The position numbers and the translations under genes are program-made. The notes beneath the pieces are model-generated. The model saw only the letters and a program-made list of their open reading frames with translations. It was not told the origin of the DNA and ran no database searches. From Flavimaricola sp. (GTDB lineage: Bacteria; Pseudomonadota; Alphaproteobacteria; Rhodobacterales; Rhodobacteraceae), in the NCBI GenBank assembly GCA_023300365.1, contig JALZWD010000282.1, positions 1 through 6,480 of the forward strand: a DNA stretch of 6,480 nucleotides, given 5' to 3'. Numbering within the stretch: the first letter of the stretch is position 1; each line of letters starts with the position of its first letter. Below, piece after piece: positions 5,168-6,480 of the stretch.

Positions 5168-6480
5168 ATGACACGCGAATCCATGGACTATGATGTTGTG
5201 ATTGTGGGCGCGGGTCCTGCCGGTCTTTCGGCGGCGATACGCCTCAAGCAATTGGACGCCGATTTGGACGTTGTCGTGCTTGAGAAAGGGTCCGAAGTGG
5301 GCGCGCATATTCTGTCTGGTGCTGTCTTGGACCCAACCGGAATTGACCAACTGATCCCCGATTGGAAAGAACGCGGTGCGCCGATCACTGTGCCAGTAAA
5401 GAAAGACAACTTTTACATGCTCGGCGAGGCCGGAGCGGCGCGCATCCCCAATTTCGTGATGCCGCCTTTGATGAACAACCACGGCAACTACATCGTGTCG
5501 ATGGGCAATGTGTGTCGCTGGATGGCCGAACAGGCCGAAGCACTGGGTGTTGAAATCTTTCCCGGCATGGCCTGCTCTGAGCTGGTCTACCGCCAAGACG
5601 GCAGCGTCGGCGGTGTGGTCGCGGGCGAATTTGGCCGCGAGGCGGATGGGTCCGAGGGGCCAAATTATGAACCGGGCATGGAGCTGAATGGCAAATACGT
5701 CTTCTTGTCTGAGGGCGTGCGCGGGTCGCTTTCCAAAGAGGTTATCGCCAAATTCGATCTGGCCGAGGGCCGCGAGCCGCAGAAATACGGTCTGGGGATG
5801 AAAGAAATCTGGGAGATCGACCCCGACAAGCACTCCGAAGGCACCGTGACCCACACGATGGGCTGGCCCTTGGGCAAAAACGCGGGCGGTGGGTCATTTA
5901 TCTATCACCTTGATAACAATCAGGTCTACGTGGGCTTTGTGGTCCACCTTAACTACAAAAACCCCCACATGTTCCCTTACATGGAATTCCAGCGGTTCAA
6001 GCACCACCCGATGGTGGCCGAGCTTCTTAAGGGCGGCAAACGTGTGGCCTATGGCGCGCGCGCGATCACCGAAGGCGGCTATCAGGCGATGCCGCAAACC
6101 GCCTTCCCCGGCGGCGCGCTCTTGGGCTGTTCTGCGGGTATGGTCAACGTGCCGCGCATCAAGGGCAACCACAACGCCATGCTTTCGGGTATCCACGCCG
6201 CCGAGGCCGCACATGCCGCCATCGGTGCGGGCCGCGCGGGCGATACATTGGCCGAATACGATACCGCAGTGCACGAAGGCCCCATCGGCAAAGACCTGCG
6301 CCAAGTGCGCAACGTCAAGCCGCTTTGGTCCAACTATGGCCTCACCGCCTCGCTTGCGCTTGGGGGTATGGATATGTGGACCAACAACCTGTTTGGCCTG
6401 TCGCTCCTTGGCACGCTCAAACACCGCAAATCGGATGCTGACAGCACCGGCAAAGCCGCCGATTACAAACCTATCGATTA
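5168..6480 (+). CDS. Electron transfer flavoprotein-ubiquinone oxidoreductase (C-terminus beyond window)
   Basis: ETF-QO is a membrane-associated flavoprotein with an iron-sulfur centre. It takes electrons from reduced ETF, fed by acyl-CoA and amino-acid/one-carbon dehydrogenases, and reduces ubiquinone. The 437 visible codons are open to the right edge; the family is about 545-550 residues, so roughly 110 residues are missing. That missing part includes the cysteine-rich 4Fe-4S domain, which I therefore cannot verify. Visible landmarks are the FAD dinucleotide-binding motif GAGPAG (14-19) with E39 ending the second strand, SGAVLDP (50-56), and the PGMEL (169-173) and EGVRGSL (182-188) segments. 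GWPLGKNAGGGSFIYHL (232-248) and the second FAD/quinone-site region GCSAGMVNVPRIKGNHNAMLSG (330-351) follow. The frame is continuous throughout. It is divergent from greA, and no ETF subunit gene is in view. Often annotated etfD or etfQO; I leave the symbol blank because usage varies. Confidence 0.96.
   Translation, partial: MTRESMDYDVVIVGAGPAGLSAAIRLKQLDADLDVVVLEKGSEVGAHILSGAVLDPTGIDQLIPDWKERGAPITVPVKKDNFYMLGEAGAARIPNFVMPPLMNNHGNYIVSMGNVCRWMAEQAEALGVEIFPGMACSELVYRQDGSVGGVVAGEFGREADGSEGPNYEPGMELNGKYVFLSEGVRGSLSKEVIAKFDLAEGREPQKYGLGMKEIWEIDPDKHSEGTVTHTMGWPLGKNAGGGSFIYHLDNNQVYVGFVVHLNYKNPHMFPYMEFQRFKHHPMVAELLKGGKRVAYGARAITEGGYQAMPQTAFPGGALLGCSAGMVNVPRIKGNHNAMLSGIHAAEAAHAAIGAGRAGDTLAEYDTAVHEGPIGKDLRQVRNVKPLWSNYGLTASLALGGMDMWTNNLFGLSLLGTLKHRKSDADSTGKAADYKPID

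Noticed and set aside
5030..5854. 274-codon open frame on the minus strand opposite ETF-QO
   Set aside because: It lies wholly over a strongly conserved ETF-QO frame, its product is H- and R-rich with no domain I recognise, and long antisense frames are expected in GC-biased coding DNA.

Overview
The window reads as chromosomal DNA of an alphaproteobacterium, most likely a Rhodobacteraceae (Roseobacter-group) member. The evidence is the moderately high GC content, the close match of the ETF:ubiquinone oxidoreductase and GreA to versions I know from that group, and an intergenic motif that I recall as frequent there. I cannot name a genus. All reading frames are intact. I see no mobile element, tRNA, rRNA, CRISPR array or phage gene. 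Coding density is high and codon use looks uniform.

Layout. (1) Positions 1-1022, minus strand: azlC followed by azlD (cut by the left edge), a two-subunit branched-chain amino acid exporter joined by an ATGA stop/start overlap. (2) Positions 1075-3294, plus strand: four cistrons in which every junction is an ATGA overlap. They are a two-helix membrane protein of YcxB-like appearance, mobA (molybdenum cofactor guanylyltransferase), mobB (P-loop GTPase of Mo-cofactor guanylation) and a GNAT acetyltransferase of unknown substrate. (3) Positions 3295-3429: a convergent intergenic gap with two adjacent perfect hairpins and an AT-rich motif. (4) Positions 3430-4938, minus strand: greA followed 27 bases later by an unrecognised two-helix membrane/coiled-coil protein. 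(5) Positions 4939-5167: a divergent promoter gap. (6) From 5168 to the right edge, plus strand: the first 437 residues of electron transfer flavoprotein-ubiquinone oxidoreductase.

How the genes work together. AzlC and AzlD form one transporter. MobA and MobB act on the same cofactor, attaching GMP to molybdopterin to make the guanine-dinucleotide form used by DMSO reductase-family enzymes. The membrane protein and the acetyltransferase are tied to them only by translational coupling. GreA rescues backtracked RNA polymerase; its downstream partner has no evident function. ETF-QO passes electrons from fatty-acid and amino-acid dehydrogenases, via ETF, to ubiquinone.

I did not find a convincing undescribed system. 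The best leads are the orphan membrane protein downstream of greA, the two uncharacterised cistrons flanking mobAB, and a nine-G tract inside mobA.
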